Below, one piece after another: positions 27,969 to 37,256 of a DNA stretch of 64,000 nt. Below the pieces are notes generated by a model. It had not been told where the DNA came from and did not search any database. It saw only the letters and a program-made list of their open reading frames with translations. A program made the position numbers and the translations under genes. Every line of letters starts with the position of its first letter. The stretch's first letter is position 1. The stretch comes from Spirochaetota bacterium (GTDB lineage: Bacteria; Spirochaetota; UBA4802; UB4802), in NCBI GenBank assembly GCA_026414805.1, contig JAOAIH010000005.1:1-64000 (forward strand). The letters are read 5' to 3'.

Positions 27969-28319
27969 ATGAAAAAAATACTTATAGTTGATGATGATCG
28001 TGATGTTGTTATTTCATTAAAGGCAATCCTTTCGTCAAAAGGTTTTATTGTTTTTGAAGCATATAGTGGTGAAGAAGGGTTAGAAGTTTTTAATAAAGTT
28101 AATCCAGACATTGTGCTTCTTGACTTAATGATGGAGCAAGTAGATACAGGAATTAGTGTATGCAAGAAAATGCGTGCTGAAAATTCGAACGTAAAAATCT
28201 TTATGTTGAGTGCAGTTGGAGATGAAGCAGCAACTACTATTGATGTAATGAAAGTCGGTTTTAATGGCGCTATCTCCAAACCAGTATCTCCTGATGAATT
28301 GTTGCACTTAATTGATTAA
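27969..28319 (+). CDS. Stand-alone receiver-domain protein inside the hydrogenase operon
   Basis: A 116-residue CheY-like receiver with nothing else attached. The acidic pocket Asp8-Asp9-Asp10, phospho-acceptor Asp52, Ser81 at the Thr/Ser switch position and Lys104-Pro105 are all present, so it should be phosphorylatable. It has its own AGGAG site 9 bases upstream and lies between the NuoE-like and NuoF-like structural genes. It shares with the receiver at 40505 the less usual stretches MME..D.G right after the phospho-acceptor and GFNG...KPV.PD.L at the end, so the two form a subfamily. No output domain means it acts through protein contacts or as a phosphate shuttle. A kinase partner is not adjacent; the histidine kinase at 43538 is a candidate. 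Confidence 0.9.
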   Translation: MKKILIVDDDRDVVISLKAILSSKGFIVFEAYSGEEGLEVFNKVNPDIVLLDLMMEQVDTGISVCKKMRAENSNVKIFMLSAVGDEAATTIDVMKVGFNGAISKPVSPDELLHLID

Positions 28320-28331
28320 GGGAGGAATTCC

Positions 28332-29504
28332 ATGGAAGGTTTAGATATAAAATCTTTGCAGGAAAAATTTTCCTTAATATTTTCTATAAGAGATCATAAC
28401 AAAATATTACAATCAATAGTGAGCAAAAGTCCAGATGAAATTATAACACAAATTACAAAATCGGGTCTTAGAGGAAGAGGTGGAGCCGGATTCCCAACAG
28501 GAATTAAATGGAAAGCAGCTCAGGAAGTATATGCAAATCAAAAATTTGTAATTTGCAATGCGGATGAAGGTGAACCAGGCACCTTTAAGGATAGAAAAAT
28601 CCTACAAGAACATTGTGAGCTAGTGCTTTTGGGTATGTGTGCTGCTGCTAAGGCTATTGGTGCAACTATGGGTTATATCTATCTACGCGGGGAGTATGCA
28701 TTTTTAAAAAACTTAATTTCAGAACACATTAATGAATACAACAATCTATTCAAAAAATTTTCACTTAATTTTGCCATTTACCTGCGAATGGGAAGTGGTG
28801 CGTATGTTTGCGGTGAAGAGAGTGCTTTAATCGAATCCATTGAAGGCAACCGTGGTGAACCTCGCAATAAACCCCCATTCCCTGTGTCAAAAGGTTTATT
28901 TAATTGTCCCACTGTAGTCAATAATGTAGAAACACTTGCATATGCTGCAATCATTATGGATGAAGGATCTGCAAAATTTGCAGCAATTGGTACAAAGGAT
29001 TCTAAAGGTTCAAAAATGTTTTCAATTTCAGGAGATGCAAAAATCAAAGGTGTTTTTGAACTTCCTTTAGGAATGAAAGTAAAAGAACTTGTAGATATTT
29101 TTTCTGATGGTGATTCAAAAGCCGTTCAGATTGGAGGAGCATCAGGTTATTGTGTAGCACGTAAACAATTTGAAGATAGAATCATAGGTTATGAAGGTAT
29201 CCCTACAGGAGGTTCAATAATATTCTTTAATAGTTCGCGATCGATGTACAGGGTATTAATGAATTATCTTGATTTTTTCAAGGAAGAGTCATGCGGTCAA
29301 TGTACCCCTTGTAGAGTTGGTTGTCAGCAACTTTATTATGGTATAAAAGCAATAAGAAGTGGGAATAAACCTATAGATTATTTAAATGAATTGCAAAAAC
29401 TGGCACAAACAATGTCCATCACTGCAAAATGTGGACTTGGACAGTCTGTTGCAAATCCATTTATTTCAATCACAGAAAATTTCAAAGAAGAGATTTGCTT
29501 TTAG
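28332..29504 (+). CDS. NuoF/HydB-like NAD(H)- and FMN-binding subunit
   Basis: The 390-residue diaphorase subunit carries the NADH/FMN motifs GRGGAGFPTG (about 50) and CNADEGEPGTFKDR (about 76), GAYVCGEESAL (about 157), and the C-terminal [4Fe-4S] motif ESCGQCTPCRVG (about 318) with a later Cys in KCGLGQ (about 366). It lacks both the N-terminal thioredoxin domain and the C-terminal 2[4Fe-4S] ferredoxin domain of Thermotoga HydB. This could bear on whether the enzyme is electron-bifurcating or only NAD-linked; the sequence alone does not settle that. GGAGG 6 bases upstream fixes the start, 12 bases after the receiver gene. Confidence 0.92.
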   Translation: MEGLDIKSLQEKFSLIFSIRDHNKILQSIVSKSPDEIITQITKSGLRGRGGAGFPTGIKWKAAQEVYANQKFVICNADEGEPGTFKDRKILQEHCELVLLGMCAAAKAIGATMGYIYLRGEYAFLKNLISEHINEYNNLFKKFSLNFAIYLRMGSGAYVCGEESALIESIEGNRGEPRNKPPFPVSKGLFNCPTVVNNVETLAYAAIIMDEGSAKFAAIGTKDSKGSKMFSISGDAKIKGVFELPLGMKVKELVDIFSDGDSKAVQIGGASGYCVARKQFEDRIIGYEGIPTGGSIIFFNSSRSMYRVLMNYLDFFKEESCGQCTPCRVGCQQLYYGIKAIRSGNKPIDYLNELQKLAQTMSITAKCGLGQSVANPFISITENFKEEICF

Positions 29505-29518
29505 TCGGAGGCATTACG

Positions 29519-31291
29519 ATGAAAACAGTTTCGCTAACGATAAACGACAATAAAATAGAGGTTCCAGAATATTACACTGTACTTTACGCAGCAAAAGAAG
29601 CGGGTATTATTATCCCAACACTGTGTTACCATGATGATCTTTGTATAGCTGGTAACTGTAGAGTATGTTTGGTTGAGCAGAAAGGTATGAGATCACTTCA
29701 GGCTTCCTGTACTTTACAAGTGGCACAAGGCATGATTATTTACACCAATACCAGACGAGTACGAGAAGCACGTAGGACAATTATTGAATTACTATTATCT
29801 GAGCATTCTGATAATTGCACAACTTGTTATAAAAATGGAAAATGTGAGTTACAGCAACTTGCAAAAGAATATTTGATAGATGGAGAAAAATATATAAAAA
29901 TCATACGTCATTGGAATGTAGATGATTCATCTCCATCACTAATTAAAGATGATAGTAAATGTATAAAATGTACCAGATGTGTGCGTACATGTGAAGAATT
30001 GCAAGGTGTGTCAGCATTGTACAGTTCACACAAAGGTGAAGATTTAAAAATAACTACATTTTTTGATAAACCACTTAACGATGTAATTTGTACAAATTGT
30101 GGTCAGTGTATAAACAGGTGTCCTACAGGTGCTCTTATTGAAAAAAACTATATTAAGGAAGTATGGGATGCTATTGATGATGAAGAAAAATTTGTAGTTG
30201 TTCAGACAGCCCCTGCAGTACGCGTTAGTATATCTGAAGCATTAGGTTACGAGATTGGTCAAATTAGTACTGGAAAGCTTGTTGCTGCATTACGGAGACT
30301 TGGCTTTAATGCTGTTCTCGATACGGATTTTACTGCTGATTTAACAATTATTGAAGAAGGCAATGAATTTTTACAAAGAATTACCAAGGCGTTACGTGAT
30401 AAACAAAATGTAGCATTACCAATGACGACCTCATGTTCGCCAGGTTGGATAAAATTTGTTGAACATAAGTATCCCGAATTATTGGATAATGTTTCAACGT
30501 GCAAATCACCACAACAAATGTTTGGCGCACTTGCAAAAACCTATTACGCAAATAAGCGTAATATAGATCCTGCAAAAATGATTACTGTTTCAATTATGCC
30601 TTGTACAGCCAAAAAGTACGAAGCCAATAGACCAGAAATGTATTCTAGCGGATATAAAGATGTGGATTACGTGTTAACAACTAGAGAGTTAGCATTGATG
30701 ATACAACAAGCAGGTATTGATTTTGAAAAACTTCCAGATGAGAATTATGATTCAATAATGGGACAGTCAACTGGTGCAGCAGTAATTTTTGGAGCTACTG
30801 GCGGTGTAATGGAAGCTGCATTACGTACGGTTTATGAAATAGTAACCGGGAAGGAAGTGCCATTTGATAAATTGAACATTTTGCCTGTAAGAGGAATGGA
30901 AGGCGTGCGTTCTACTTCAATTACTATTTCTGGAACAAGGTCAGAGTACAATTTTCTTGAAGGGGTAACATTAAATGTTGCAGTAGCTCATGGTCTAGCG
31001 AATGCGGCGTTATTGATGGATGAAGTAAAAGAGGGGAAGAGCAATTATCATTTTATTGAAATAATGGCATGCCCTGGTGGATGTATAGGAGGAGGAGGGC
31101 AGCCACTACCTACCAACCGTGTTATTAGAAAAATACGTTCTGAAGCGATATACGAAGCAGATATGCAATTGCCTATACGCAAATCACATGAAAATCCAGA
31201 AATTAAACAAATTTACCAAGAGTTCCTTAAACAACCTTTGGGACATATATCGCATAATCTGTTACATACTCATTATATTAAACGACAGTAA
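29519..31291 (+). CDS. hydA: [FeFe] hydrogenase catalytic subunit HydA (NuoG-like N-terminus)
   Basis: The 590-residue cytoplasmic enzyme has, in order: a [2Fe-2S] domain (Cys36/47/50/64), a His-Cys3 [4Fe-4S] site (His96, Cys100/103/109), two ferredoxin-type clusters (Cys148/151/154/158 and 191/194/197/201), the H-cluster domain, and a fused small-subunit domain (about 548-590). H-cluster motifs are L1 TSCSPGW (Cys306), L2 MPCTAKKYEA (Cys362) and L3 EIMACPGGCIGGGGQP (Cys518/522). The second position of L1 is Ser, unlike the Cys in the exported paralogue; C or S is tolerated there in known L1 signatures. CGGAGG upstream fixes the start at 29519. With the NuoE- and NuoF-like subunits it should form a trimeric NAD-linked, possibly bifurcating, hydrogenase. 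Confidence 0.95.
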   Translation: MKTVSLTINDNKIEVPEYYTVLYAAKEAGIIIPTLCYHDDLCIAGNCRVCLVEQKGMRSLQASCTLQVAQGMIIYTNTRRVREARRTIIELLLSEHSDNCTTCYKNGKCELQQLAKEYLIDGEKYIKIIRHWNVDDSSPSLIKDDSKCIKCTRCVRTCEELQGVSALYSSHKGEDLKITTFFDKPLNDVICTNCGQCINRCPTGALIEKNYIKEVWDAIDDEEKFVVVQTAPAVRVSISEALGYEIGQISTGKLVAALRRLGFNAVLDTDFTADLTIIEEGNEFLQRITKALRDKQNVALPMTTSCSPGWIKFVEHKYPELLDNVSTCKSPQQMFGALAKTYYANKRNIDPAKMITVSIMPCTAKKYEANRPEMYSSGYKDVDYVLTTRELALMIQQAGIDFEKLPDENYDSIMGQSTGAAVIFGATGGVMEAALRTVYEIVTGKEVPFDKLNILPVRGMEGVRSTSITISGTRSEYNFLEGVTLNVAVAHGLANAALLMDEVKEGKSNYHFIEIMACPGGCIGGGGQPLPTNRVIRKIRSEAIYEADMQLPIRKSHENPEIKQIYQEFLKQPLGHISHNLLHTHYIKRQ

Positions 31292-31317
31292 CAACCGCAT
31301 CTATTGGTATCAGGTTA

Positions 31318-31352
31318 ATGGGGTGTGAAACATTCATACCCCATCTTTTTTA
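31318..31352 (+). terminator. Rho-independent terminator after hydA
   Basis: ATGGGGT and ACCCCAT form a 7-bp stem that continues through a G-T pair into TGAA/TTCA around an ACA loop, and is followed by CTTTTTT. It separates the hydrogenase structural operon from the maturase genes, so hydGEF probably have separate transcription or depend on read-through. Confidence 0.85.
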
Positions 31353-31394
31353 TGTGGTTTCATGTGATATAATAAAGATCAAAGGTATAAGATT

Positions 31395-32777
31395 ATGAAA
31401 GCATTCATAGATGAACGTCACATAGATAAAATTTTGAAACATGCTAATCCAGAAAAGTATAAAATAAACGAAATACTAGCTAAAGCTAAAGAATTAAAAG
31501 GTTTAAGTCTTGAGGATGTTGCGGTATTGAGTGTGTTACCTGATGAGATGACGCAAGATTTATATGCAACAGCTGATTATATTAAAAAACAAATTTATGG
31601 TAACAGAATAGTCCTCTTTGCACCATTGTATATATCAAATTATTGTAGTAACGATTGCATATATTGTGCATTCAGAGCAAGCAATACAAAAGCAAAGCGT
31701 AGTTTCTTGACAATGGACGAAATACAAAAAGAAGTAGAAACGCTCATTCAGCAGGGTCATAAACGTATTTTACTGGTTTCCGGTGAATCTTATCCCCCTT
31801 ATAAAGAAAATGGGCTTAAGTATATATTAAATGCCATTCAATGTATTTATAATAGCAAAAAAGATAAAGGGGAGATACGTCGTGTTAATGTAAATATTGC
31901 ACCGTTAACTGTTGAAGAATTTAAAGAACTAAAAACAGCCCAAATTGGTACATATCAGCTATTTCAGGAGACATATCACCACCAAACATACTCAAAGGTA
32001 CATCCTAAAGGGAAAAAAGCAGATTATTCATGGCGATTATACGCAATGGATAGAGCAATGCAGGCTGGTATTGATGATGTGGGAATAGGAGTGCTTTTTG
32101 GTTTGTATGATTGGCGTTTTGAGCTATTGGCATTAATGCAACATATTGAACATTTGGAAAAAACTTTTGGCGTAGGGCCACATACAATAAGCGTTCCCAG
32201 AATTGAGCCAGCAGTGAACACACCATTTTCACAAAACCCTCCATATCCTGTGAGCGATAGTGATTTTTTGAAAATCATTGCACTGTTACGCTGTGCTGTT
32301 CCATATACAGGGATAATACTTTCAACAAGAGAAAATCCTAATATACGCAGAAAAGCCTTGGAGTTGGGCGTATCACAAATATCAGCAGGAAGCAAAACAA
32401 ATCCAGGCGGGTATTCACTCAATGATGAAGTGGATGCGCAATTTAGTATTGGGGACCATCGTAGTCTTGATGAAGTTATCTTTGACCTAATAAATATGGG
32501 GTTTATTCCCTCATTCTGCACTGCTTGTTACCGACTTGGAAGAACGGGAATTGATTTTATGGATAAAGCAAAACCCGGACTTATAAAGCAATATTGCACA
32601 CCTAATGGAATTGCAACTTTTATGGAGTATCTTTTAGATTATGCACAAGAAGAAACAAGATTAAAAGGAATGGAGCTAATCCAATCAATGCTCTTGCAAA
32701 TGGAAAAGACTTTGTCACATAAAACGCAAAGGCTACTAAAACTCATTGAAAGTGGAAAACGGGATGTTTACTGCTAA
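31395..32777 (+). CDS. hydG: [FeFe] hydrogenase H-cluster maturase HydG
   Basis: HydG is a radical-SAM tyrosine lyase that makes the CO and cyanide ligands and the iron synthon for the H-cluster. The radical-SAM motif is CSNDCIYC (about residue 85). The C-terminal auxiliary-cluster motif is CTACYR with a later Cys (KQYCTPNG, about 22 residues on). Length 460 is typical. AAAGG upstream supports the ATG. It is the first of hydG-hydE-hydF, a maturation set sufficient for both [FeFe] enzymes in the window. Confidence 0.95.
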   Translation: MKAFIDERHIDKILKHANPEKYKINEILAKAKELKGLSLEDVAVLSVLPDEMTQDLYATADYIKKQIYGNRIVLFAPLYISNYCSNDCIYCAFRASNTKAKRSFLTMDEIQKEVETLIQQGHKRILLVSGESYPPYKENGLKYILNAIQCIYNSKKDKGEIRRVNVNIAPLTVEEFKELKTAQIGTYQLFQETYHHQTYSKVHPKGKKADYSWRLYAMDRAMQAGIDDVGIGVLFGLYDWRFELLALMQHIEHLEKTFGVGPHTISVPRIEPAVNTPFSQNPPYPVSDSDFLKIIALLRCAVPYTGIILSTRENPNIRRKALELGVSQISAGSKTNPGGYSLNDEVDAQFSIGDHRSLDEVIFDLINMGFIPSFCTACYRLGRTGIDFMDKAKPGLIKQYCTPNGIATFMEYLLDYAQEETRLKGMELIQSMLLQMEKTLSHKTQRLLKLIESGKRDVYC

Positions 32778-33852
32778 CATGATAAAAGAAATTTGTTCTA
32801 CAGGAAATTTTGGGATCGAGGAATGTATATCTATATTATCTATTGAGGATAATGAATTAATTAATGAAATATTTTCTTGTGCACGAGAGATCACCGATAG
32901 ATTTGTTGGCCGCAAAATTTATTTACGTGGATTAATTGAAGTTTCAAATATATGCAAAAAAAATTGTTACTATTGTGGTATACGGCGTGATAATAAAAAA
33001 ATAAAACGGTATATGTTACAGTTTGAGGAGATAGCAACTGCAATCAATTTTAGCTATAATGTTGGTTTTGGTTCGATTGTTCTTCAGGCTGGTGAACAAA
33101 CGTCCAAAGAATTTATTTCTCTAATTACAAAGTGTATACAATACGCAAAAAGAATTAGCAATGGACAATTAGGTATTACATTATCGATGGGTGAGCAAAA
33201 AAAGGAAGTATTTCAACAGTGGTTTGATGCTGGTGCTGATAGATATTTACTTCGCATTGAAACTTCAGATCCATCACTTTATGCAAAGCTTCACCCTTGT
33301 GACCATTCATTTACCAGGCGAATGGAATGTCTGTATGATTTAAAAGAAATTGGATATCAGGTTGGAACAGGTGTAATGATTGGTGTGCCGCATCAAACGG
33401 TTGAAAATTGTGCAAGGGACATTCTTTTTTTTAAGGAAATGGATGTGGATATGATTGGCATGGGACCTTATATAGTGCATCCAGATACCCCTATAGGAGC
33501 TATCGCACATAATTATAATAAAAAAAGGATAGTACAGCAAACTTTGCTAATGATTGCACTTTCACGAATCATATGCAGAGATGTCAATATTGCTTCTACT
33601 ACAGCGCTTGAAGTACTTGATAAAGATGCAATAATCAAAAGCTTGTATGCAGGTGCCAACGTTAAGATGATAAATGTAACTCCTGAAAAAGCTAGAAAAC
33701 ACTATGAATTATACAAAGAGAAAACAAACCCTTCTTTGCTCATTGCTGTAAAAGAATTTGAAGAGATGGTCAAAGCATCTGGTTTTGATGTAGCATACTT
33801 TGCAAAAGGTGATCCGCTCCATTTTCATGAAAGGAAGCTGTCATGTCAGTAG
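32764..33852 (+). CDS. hydE: [FeFe] hydrogenase H-cluster maturase HydE
   Basis: HydE is a radical-SAM enzyme acting with HydG and HydF to build the diiron subcluster. The motif CKKNCYYCGIR (about residue 62) is present, and the protein is about 362 residues, as expected for HydE of the BioB/ThiH-like group. The ATG at 32764 overlaps the hydG stop by 14 bases; a second ATG at 32779 is possible. The downstream hydF start overlaps its end by 10 bases, so the three maturases are tightly coupled. Confidence 0.93.
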   Translation: MFTANMIKEICSTGNFGIEECISILSIEDNELINEIFSCAREITDRFVGRKIYLRGLIEVSNICKKNCYYCGIRRDNKKIKRYMLQFEEIATAINFSYNVGFGSIVLQAGEQTSKEFISLITKCIQYAKRISNGQLGITLSMGEQKKEVFQQWFDAGADRYLLRIETSDPSLYAKLHPCDHSFTRRMECLYDLKEIGYQVGTGVMIGVPHQTVENCARDILFFKEMDVDMIGMGPYIVHPDTPIGAIAHNYNKKRIVQQTLLMIALSRIICRDVNIASTTALEVLDKDAIIKSLYAGANVKMINVTPEKARKHYELYKEKTNPSLLIAVKEFEEMVKASGFDVAYFAKGDPLHFHERKLSCQ

Positions 33853-35108
33853 TAGTTGAACGCAACATTATTGGAATTTTTGGCTGCATGAATGTTGGTA
33901 AAAGTTCTGTTCTTAATCTAATAGTGCAGCAGGAAGCTTCTATTGTTGATGCTACTCCTGGAACTACTGCCGATACAAAAGAGGTCTTGTGCGAAATTCA
34001 CGGTATTGGTCCTGTAAAACTTCTTGATACAGCAGGTTTTGATGAAGAAGGAATGCTTGGCCAAAAGAAAAGAAAAAAAGTGTACGATAATCTTAAAGAA
34101 TGCGATTGTGTATTACTGATTATTGATCCATCGCGTGAAAACTTTTTATACGAAGAATCATTTATTAAAAATGCCCGCGAACAGAGTAAACAGATACTAA
34201 TTGTTTTTAATATATTTGACAATACCAACCCAGAAAAAATTGAAAATATTGCTGATAAATTGCCAGTTCTTAAATTTTTCCCTTGGATTCAAATCAAAGC
34301 AACTGATGAAGTGTATAGAAATAATCTTATTCAATTTATTATTTCCCATTTTACACCTAAAACTAAAGATACCCCACTGATACCGTTTTTAAAAAAAGAT
34401 CATTTTTATGTTCTGATTATCCCAATGGATGAAGAAACACCAAAAGGGCGGTACCTACGTCCACAGGCAATGGTTGAAGAATATATAACTCGCAATTGGG
34501 CATATCCTGTGTCGTATCGATTGAATTTGACAAAAGCGCGAGGAACTGAAGAAGAAAAAAAAGAAGAATATGAAAGATTTACTAAATTTTTATCATCACT
34601 AAAACAAAAGCCACATTGCATTTTTACTGATTCTCAGGCTATCGATGTAATAGGATTGTGGTGTCCTGATGATATAATGCTGACTACTTTTTCAATTGTT
34701 ATGATACACTACCAAAGTAATGGTAAGTTACATAAATTTGTTAATGCAGTAAAGACAATTGACTCATTACCCAAAAATTCAATGGTGCTAATAGCAGAAG
34801 CCTGCAATCATAATAGAATTGCAGAAGATATTGGTACAGTTCAAATTCCACGAATTTTAAAAAACAAATATCCAGGATTACGCGTTGAGCATTCGTTTGG
34901 AAAAATATTTATGGATATCGAACAAATTAAACAATATTCACTTATTATCCACTGTGGTGGATGTATGATATCGCGGCAGGCATTGCAAGCTCGCATGCGA
35001 GATTATGATATTGCTGATGTTCCATATACAAACTATGGAATATTTCTTTCATATATTCAAGGGGAAAAAATTTTTAAAAAAGTATTGTCTCCATGGATGC
35101 TCATGTAA
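33843..35108 (+). CDS. hydF: [FeFe] hydrogenase maturation GTPase/scaffold HydF
   Basis: HydF carries the assembled diiron subcluster to apo-HydA. The 421-residue protein has a GTPase domain with P-loop GCMNVGKSS (about 14) and DTAGF (about 61), a middle dimerisation domain, and the C-terminal Fe-S motif CxH...HCxxC seen as EACNHNR (about 320) and HCGGC (about 377). All expected ligands are present. Confidence 0.94.
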   Translation: MSVVVERNIIGIFGCMNVGKSSVLNLIVQQEASIVDATPGTTADTKEVLCEIHGIGPVKLLDTAGFDEEGMLGQKKRKKVYDNLKECDCVLLIIDPSRENFLYEESFIKNAREQSKQILIVFNIFDNTNPEKIENIADKLPVLKFFPWIQIKATDEVYRNNLIQFIISHFTPKTKDTPLIPFLKKDHFYVLIIPMDEETPKGRYLRPQAMVEEYITRNWAYPVSYRLNLTKARGTEEEKKEEYERFTKFLSSLKQKPHCIFTDSQAIDVIGLWCPDDIMLTTFSIVMIHYQSNGKLHKFVNAVKTIDSLPKNSMVLIAEACNHNRIAEDIGTVQIPRILKNKYPGLRVEHSFGKIFMDIEQIKQYSLIIHCGGCMISRQALQARMRDYDIADVPYTNYGIFLSYIQGEKIFKKVLSPWMLM

Positions 35109-35446
35109 TCATACAGCAGGGATATTGGTATGATTATCATTGATAATAAAAAAATAGAAATAGTAAAGCCATCAGATATAATAAAATTGAATATTCAAAT
35201 TAAAATTTTTTGTTTATTAATCGTAGCAAAATAAGAATAATTTTTATAATATAATAATATTATGAGAATAACATTAATATAATAGTAGCATGTATTGGGA
35301 AAAATGTTTTTATTTAAAATTTTTTTATTGAAAATAAAATTCTTTATCAAAGGATTGTACTGATTACAGTGCACCATTGTTTTTTACGTAACTATTATTA
35401 AATTTTTAATAATCAAAATTATTATTAAATATTAAAAAGAGGTACT
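35109..35446. other. 338-base AT-rich gap before the Hox operon
   Basis: This is the longest gene-free stretch in the window. It contains a possible 34-codon frame at 35130-35234 (ATG 6 bases after AGGGATATTGGT-type purines, product MIIIDNKKIEIVKPSDII and on), which I cannot support as a gene. It also has a 12-base palindrome ACTGATTACAGT at 35359-35370 that could be an operator. A weak ATTATC/GATAAT hairpin is at 35133-35147. An AT-rich inverted repeat around 35400-35430 lies just before the AGAGG site of the first hox gene. No clear sigma-70 promoter pair was found, although this region must hold the hox promoter. Confidence 0.5.
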
Positions 35447-37255
35447 ATGGCAAGCTTAGATGCGGTTGTTAAACAGGTTGTTTCAAAGTACAACAACGAC
35501 AAGACCCGTTTAATGGACATCGTTACTGATGTACAATTAGAATTAGGGTGTGTGTCGGATGAGGCTGTTGTTCAGATTGCCAATCAACTTAACGTTTCCA
35601 AAGTGGATGTTGAAGGAGTGGTAACTTTCTATCACTTCTTCACTAAAGTCCCACGAGGGAAATATACGGTATATCTGAACAACAGTGCGGTTGCTAATAT
35701 GAAAGGTCGTGCTGCAGTTGCAAAAGCTTTTGAAGAAGCTGCAGGTTGCAGCTTTGGAAGGACAACTTCCGATGGCCTTATTGGTTTGTACGATACTTCT
35801 TGTATCGGCATGAATGATCAGGAACCTGCTGCTATCATAAATGGTGTTGTTTTTACCAGTCTTACACCAGATACGGTTAAAGAGATAGTAGCCGGGATGA
35901 AAGCAGGAAAGGATGTGAAGGACCTGGTGAAAGAATATGGTGATGGGGCTAATCAGTCTGATTTAATTCGTGCAATGGTGAAAAATAATATTATGCGTAA
36001 AGGTCCTGTGCTTTTTGCACCATACGAACAGGGTTCCGCAATTAAAGCTGCACTTTCCCGAAAGCCGGAAGATGTAATTGAAGAAGTTAAAATTGCAAAT
36101 CTTAGAGGTAGAGGTGGTGCAGGTTTCCCTACAGGTATGAAATGGGAATTTTGCAGAAAAGCAGAAGGTGCGAAACATTATGTAATCTGCAATGCTGATG
36201 AAGGCGAACCAGGAACATTTAAAGATCGTGTTATTTTAACCGAGTTGCCTCATATGTTGTTTGAAGGTATGGCAATAGCTGGATATGCTGTTGGTGCTAA
36301 TGAGGGTATATTATATCTAAGAGCTGAGTACTTGTATTTGAAAAAGTATCTTGAAAAAATTTTGGATGATTTACGCTCAAAAAACCTTCTAGGTAAAAAC
36401 ATTGCAGGTAAAGGATTTGATTTTGATATCCGTATTCAGATGGGTGCAGGTGCCTATATATGTGGTGAGGAGTCAGCGCTCATTGAATCAGCTGAAGGCA
36501 AGCGTGGTGAACCTCGTAACCGTCCTCCATTCCCGGTACAGAAAGGATATCTTGGCTATCCTACTACAGTCAACAATGTTGAAACGTTATGCTGTGCAGT
36601 TCGCATTATGTTAGAAGGTGGCGAATGGTTTGCCAAGATGGGGACAGCTCAGTCAAAAGGAACAAAACTATTAAGCGTTTCAGGTGATTGCCAAAATCCA
36701 GGTATTTATGAAGTAGAATTTGGGATTACTATCTCAACATTGCTAGAAATGGTTGGTGGAAGAACCGCAAAAGCTGTTCAGGTGGGCGGTCCTTCAGGTA
36801 CCTGCATAGGTAAAAAAGACTTTGGGCGAAGAATTTGTTTTGATGACCTTGCAACTGGTGGTTCAATAATTATTATTGGGCCTAATCGTGATTTGTTTGA
36901 TATAGTCCATAACTTTATGGATTTCTTTGTAGAAGAGTCTTGTGGATGGTGTGTACCCTGCCGAGCTGGTAATGTGATATTGAAGCAAAAACTTGAAAAA
37001 ATAATGTCAGGGAAAGCATCAATCAAGGACATTGATGAACTTGAAAGCTGGTGTAAGATAGTTAAAGCTACCAGCCGTTGCGGATTAGGGCAGACATCAC
37101 CAAATCCTATATATACAACAATTCAAAATTTCAGGGAAATTTATGAAGCAAAGGTAAAGAAGGATACAGATTATGTATCCACATTTGATCTTTTAGCTGC
37201 TGTTGAAGAATCATGCAAAGCAGCAGGAAGAATCCCAAGGGTAGAGGAACACTAA
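35447..37255 (+). CDS. hoxF: Fused HoxE-HoxF diaphorase subunit of NAD-linked [NiFe] hydrogenase
   Basis: The 602-residue protein joins a NuoE-like thioredoxin-fold domain (about 1-135) to a NuoF-like flavoprotein (about 180-585). The flavoprotein half is intact: GRGGAGFPTG (about 222), CNADEGEPGTFKDR (about 249), CGEESAL (about 334) and ESCGWCVPCRAG (about 499). In the NuoE-like half the [2Fe-2S] ligands are gone: the first Cys pair is replaced around residues 78-84 (NNSAVAN) and only Cys119 remains of the second (SCIGMND). A cluster-less N-terminal domain is also known in Ralstonia-type HoxF. AGAGG 5 bases upstream sets the start. It opens the hox operon. Confidence 0.92.
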   Translation: MASLDAVVKQVVSKYNNDKTRLMDIVTDVQLELGCVSDEAVVQIANQLNVSKVDVEGVVTFYHFFTKVPRGKYTVYLNNSAVANMKGRAAVAKAFEEAAGCSFGRTTSDGLIGLYDTSCIGMNDQEPAAIINGVVFTSLTPDTVKEIVAGMKAGKDVKDLVKEYGDGANQSDLIRAMVKNNIMRKGPVLFAPYEQGSAIKAALSRKPEDVIEEVKIANLRGRGGAGFPTGMKWEFCRKAEGAKHYVICNADEGEPGTFKDRVILTELPHMLFEGMAIAGYAVGANEGILYLRAEYLYLKKYLEKILDDLRSKNLLGKNIAGKGFDFDIRIQMGAGAYICGEESALIESAEGKRGEPRNRPPFPVQKGYLGYPTTVNNVETLCCAVRIMLEGGEWFAKMGTAQSKGTKLLSVSGDCQNPGIYEVEFGITISTLLEMVGGRTAKAVQVGGPSGTCIGKKDFGRRICFDDLATGGSIIIIGPNRDLFDIVHNFMDFFVEESCGWCVPCRAGNVILKQKLEKIMSGKASIKDIDELESWCKIVKATSRCGLGQTSPNPIYTTIQNFREIYEAKVKKDTDYVSTFDLLAAVEESCKAAGRIPRVEEH

Positions 37256-37256
37256 T

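Noticed and set aside
35195-35377. 60-codon minus-strand frame in the gap before hox
   Set aside because: Composition is that of random AT-rich DNA, with no ribosome site; it would also cross the probable hox promoter region.
35447-37255. Reading the fused HoxE-F as a complex I NuoE-NuoF pair
   Set aside because: The genes that follow are hydrogenase HoxU, HoxY, HoxH and a NiFe protease, and no nuo membrane subunits occur.
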